Shown: positions 63,188 through 64,000 of the stretch, in pieces | Layout of the letters: each line of letters opens with the position of its first letter | Position numbering within the stretch: position 1 is the first letter of the stretch | NCBI RefSeq assembly: GCF_007744255.1 | Contig: NZ_CP036267.1 | Coordinates: 2,979,500-3,043,499, forward strand | Reading direction: 5' to 3' | Source: Thalassoglobus polymorphus | GTDB taxonomy: Bacteria; Planctomycetota; Planctomycetia; Planctomycetales; Planctomycetaceae | DNA length: 64,000 nucleotides | Program-made: the position numbers and the translations under genes | The notes under the pieces: model-generated | What the model saw: only the letters and a program-made list of their open reading frames with translations | What the model was told of the DNA's origin: nothing | The model's database searches: none

Positions 63188-64000
63188 TTATCCAACTTCT
63201 GAAGCGAATACTGAGATACGCTCCGCTTGCTTTGACAACAGGTCCGCTACGAAAGGCGCCTTGTAAAACCGCTGCAATTCCCGATCGATCGTGTCAACTC
63301 CCACAAATTCGATGGTCCCGGATTGCTCGTCGCCAGTTGCTGTACCGAAATAGAAGAATGCGCATAGGGCTGTGTTATCGTCCTCCCGACCGGAGTCAAT
63401 CTGCCGTGTCACGCCAATCCACCGCTGCTCGGAGTTTCCCCACATCGGTCGTCCATGTTGGCGAAGATCCGTGAAGCCATCCAGAAGTAGCGGTCGAATC
63501 GAACCCCATTCAAGCATTAGTGAATCTCTCGCACCTGGAATTCGCACCTCCCGGTAGTTGTGGACGAAGTCCTCGATGAGCACTTTGGCGTCCGCAGAGG
63601 GATGCGCCTTGCCGATCACCGCAGACCAGTGCCCAATGACCTCGTTTTCGCTGCCTCCATCTGGTTGAGCTTTGGGTACTGCAGATTCGGCGAGGGCGAT
63701 ATTCTCCTGCCACCGATCCTTCATCGACTGCAGGCGATAGGGGTGCAATGAATTGTTCAGCATGCGTATCGTACCGGCGAATTCGTGGAATGTAATTCCG
63801 TTCACGTCGGTTATCCTCGTCAAGGGAGCCTTCTGGTCTTCGAGATCTGAGTAGCACGCCAAGACGACATGCCTGTGGTCATTTCCGTTAAACGAGCCAC
63901 GCCAACGTATGCTTCCCTTCGCTTGTGCCTCGAACAATACGTGGCTCAGCACACACATAAGGCACTTCCTCAGGTGGGCGTGAAACATCTCGAAACCAGC
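63188..64000 (-). CDS. Hypothetical protein, probably cut by the window edge
   Basis: At least 266 residues from an ATG at 63988; the frame stays open to base 64000, so the true start may lie outside. I recognise no family. The visible protein is soluble, rich in Trp/His/Arg (WRGSFNGNDHRHVVLACYSD, EWGSIRPLLLDGFTDLRQHG, WGNSEQRWIGVTRQIDSG) and ends with LSKQAERISVFASEVG. Its base composition looks more GC-rich than its neighbours, and it sits next to the YD-repeat fragment, which would fit a transferred or toxin/immunity-type region; that is inference. Confidence 0.6.
   Translation of the reverse strand, partial: AGFEMFHAHLRKCLMCVLSHVLFEAQAKGSIRWRGSFNGNDHRHVVLACYSDLEDQKAPLTRITDVNGITFHEFAGTIRMLNNSLHPYRLQSMKDRWQENIALAESAVPKAQPDGGSENEVIGHWSAVIGKAHPSADAKVLIEDFVHNYREVRIPGARDSLMLEWGSIRPLLLDGFTDLRQHGRPMWGNSEQRWIGVTRQIDSGREDDNTALCAFFYFGTATGDEQSGTIEFVGVDTIDRELQRFYKAPFVADLLSKQAERISVFASEVG

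Noticed and set aside
62873-63200. Plus-strand open frame of about 110 codons ending LNAEKQARIDFLSNF
   Set aside because: It has no start codon before codon 50 and overlaps the sigma factor leader; it may be the antisense of the YD-repeat remnant, though a 5'-truncated gene cannot be excluded.
1-64000. tRNA, rRNA or complete IS elements
   Set aside because: No cloverleaf, rRNA core sequence or transposase-like protein was seen while reading both strands; a tRNAscan/ISfinder run would settle it.

Overview
The window reads as chromosomal DNA of a planctomycete (Planctomycetota, Planctomycetales-like). The markers are gene families that are abundant mainly in that phylum: a DUF1559 prepilin-like protein, DUF1501 and PSD1 (DUF1549/DUF1553) cytochrome proteins, several sulfatases, an ECF sigma factor translationally coupled to a FecR/LamG protein, and many large secreted HEAT, VWA and PDZ proteins. 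I see no tRNA, rRNA, CRISPR array, prophage or complete IS element.

Layout. 1-9 kb: a truncated MMPL/RND exporter, DUF971-moaA (molybdopterin), a ubiquitin-E2-like protein with a zinc ribbon, a Tat-exported TIM-barrel isomerase, a sulfatase with a HEAT tail and a DCC thiol oxidoreductase. 9-15 kb: a VWA protein, an SGNH hydrolase, a shrunken sulfatase-fold protein, a large TraB/DUF5682-like protein and a small membrane protein. 15-31.5 kb: one long co-oriented block, MoxR - DUF58 - BatA-like - VWA/membrane - DUF4175 - DUF4159 - tetraheme cytochrome - thioredoxin/HEAT - SIMPL. This is a Bat/MoxR-type chaperone-VWA system extended with redox proteins. 31.5-39 kb: galactose mutarotase, two coiled-coil membrane proteins, an HtrA protease, a TPR protein, a ferredoxin and a GcvH-like protein. 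39.6-45.6 kb: DUF4198, DUF2271, a lipoprotein, a DUF1559 pseudopilin, a Fes-like esterase and a PepSY protein, probably linked to metal or iron handling. 46-54 kb: two divergently transcribed, paralogous ATPase-FtsX permease modules. 54.4-62.8 kb: an operon on the minus strand, sigma factor - FecR/LamG - PSD1 cytochrome - DUF1501 - sulfatase. The right end holds a possible YD-repeat (RHS) remnant and an unrecognised gene cut by the window edge.

The most distinctive non-coding content is two dispersed intergenic repeat families. Family A (about 83 bp, imperfect terminal inverted repeats) is seen at seven places. Family B (up to about 103 bp) is seen at eight or more places in both orientations. 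A and B sometimes abut, and one A plus two tandem B units sit between the moxR and DUF58 genes.

The best candidates for undescribed biology are the E2-fold/zinc-ribbon protein with tyrosine at the catalytic cysteine position, the redox-extended Bat operon, the pseudo-sulfatase next to the TraB-like protein, and the repeat families. All family names come from reading motifs by eye; no database search was run.
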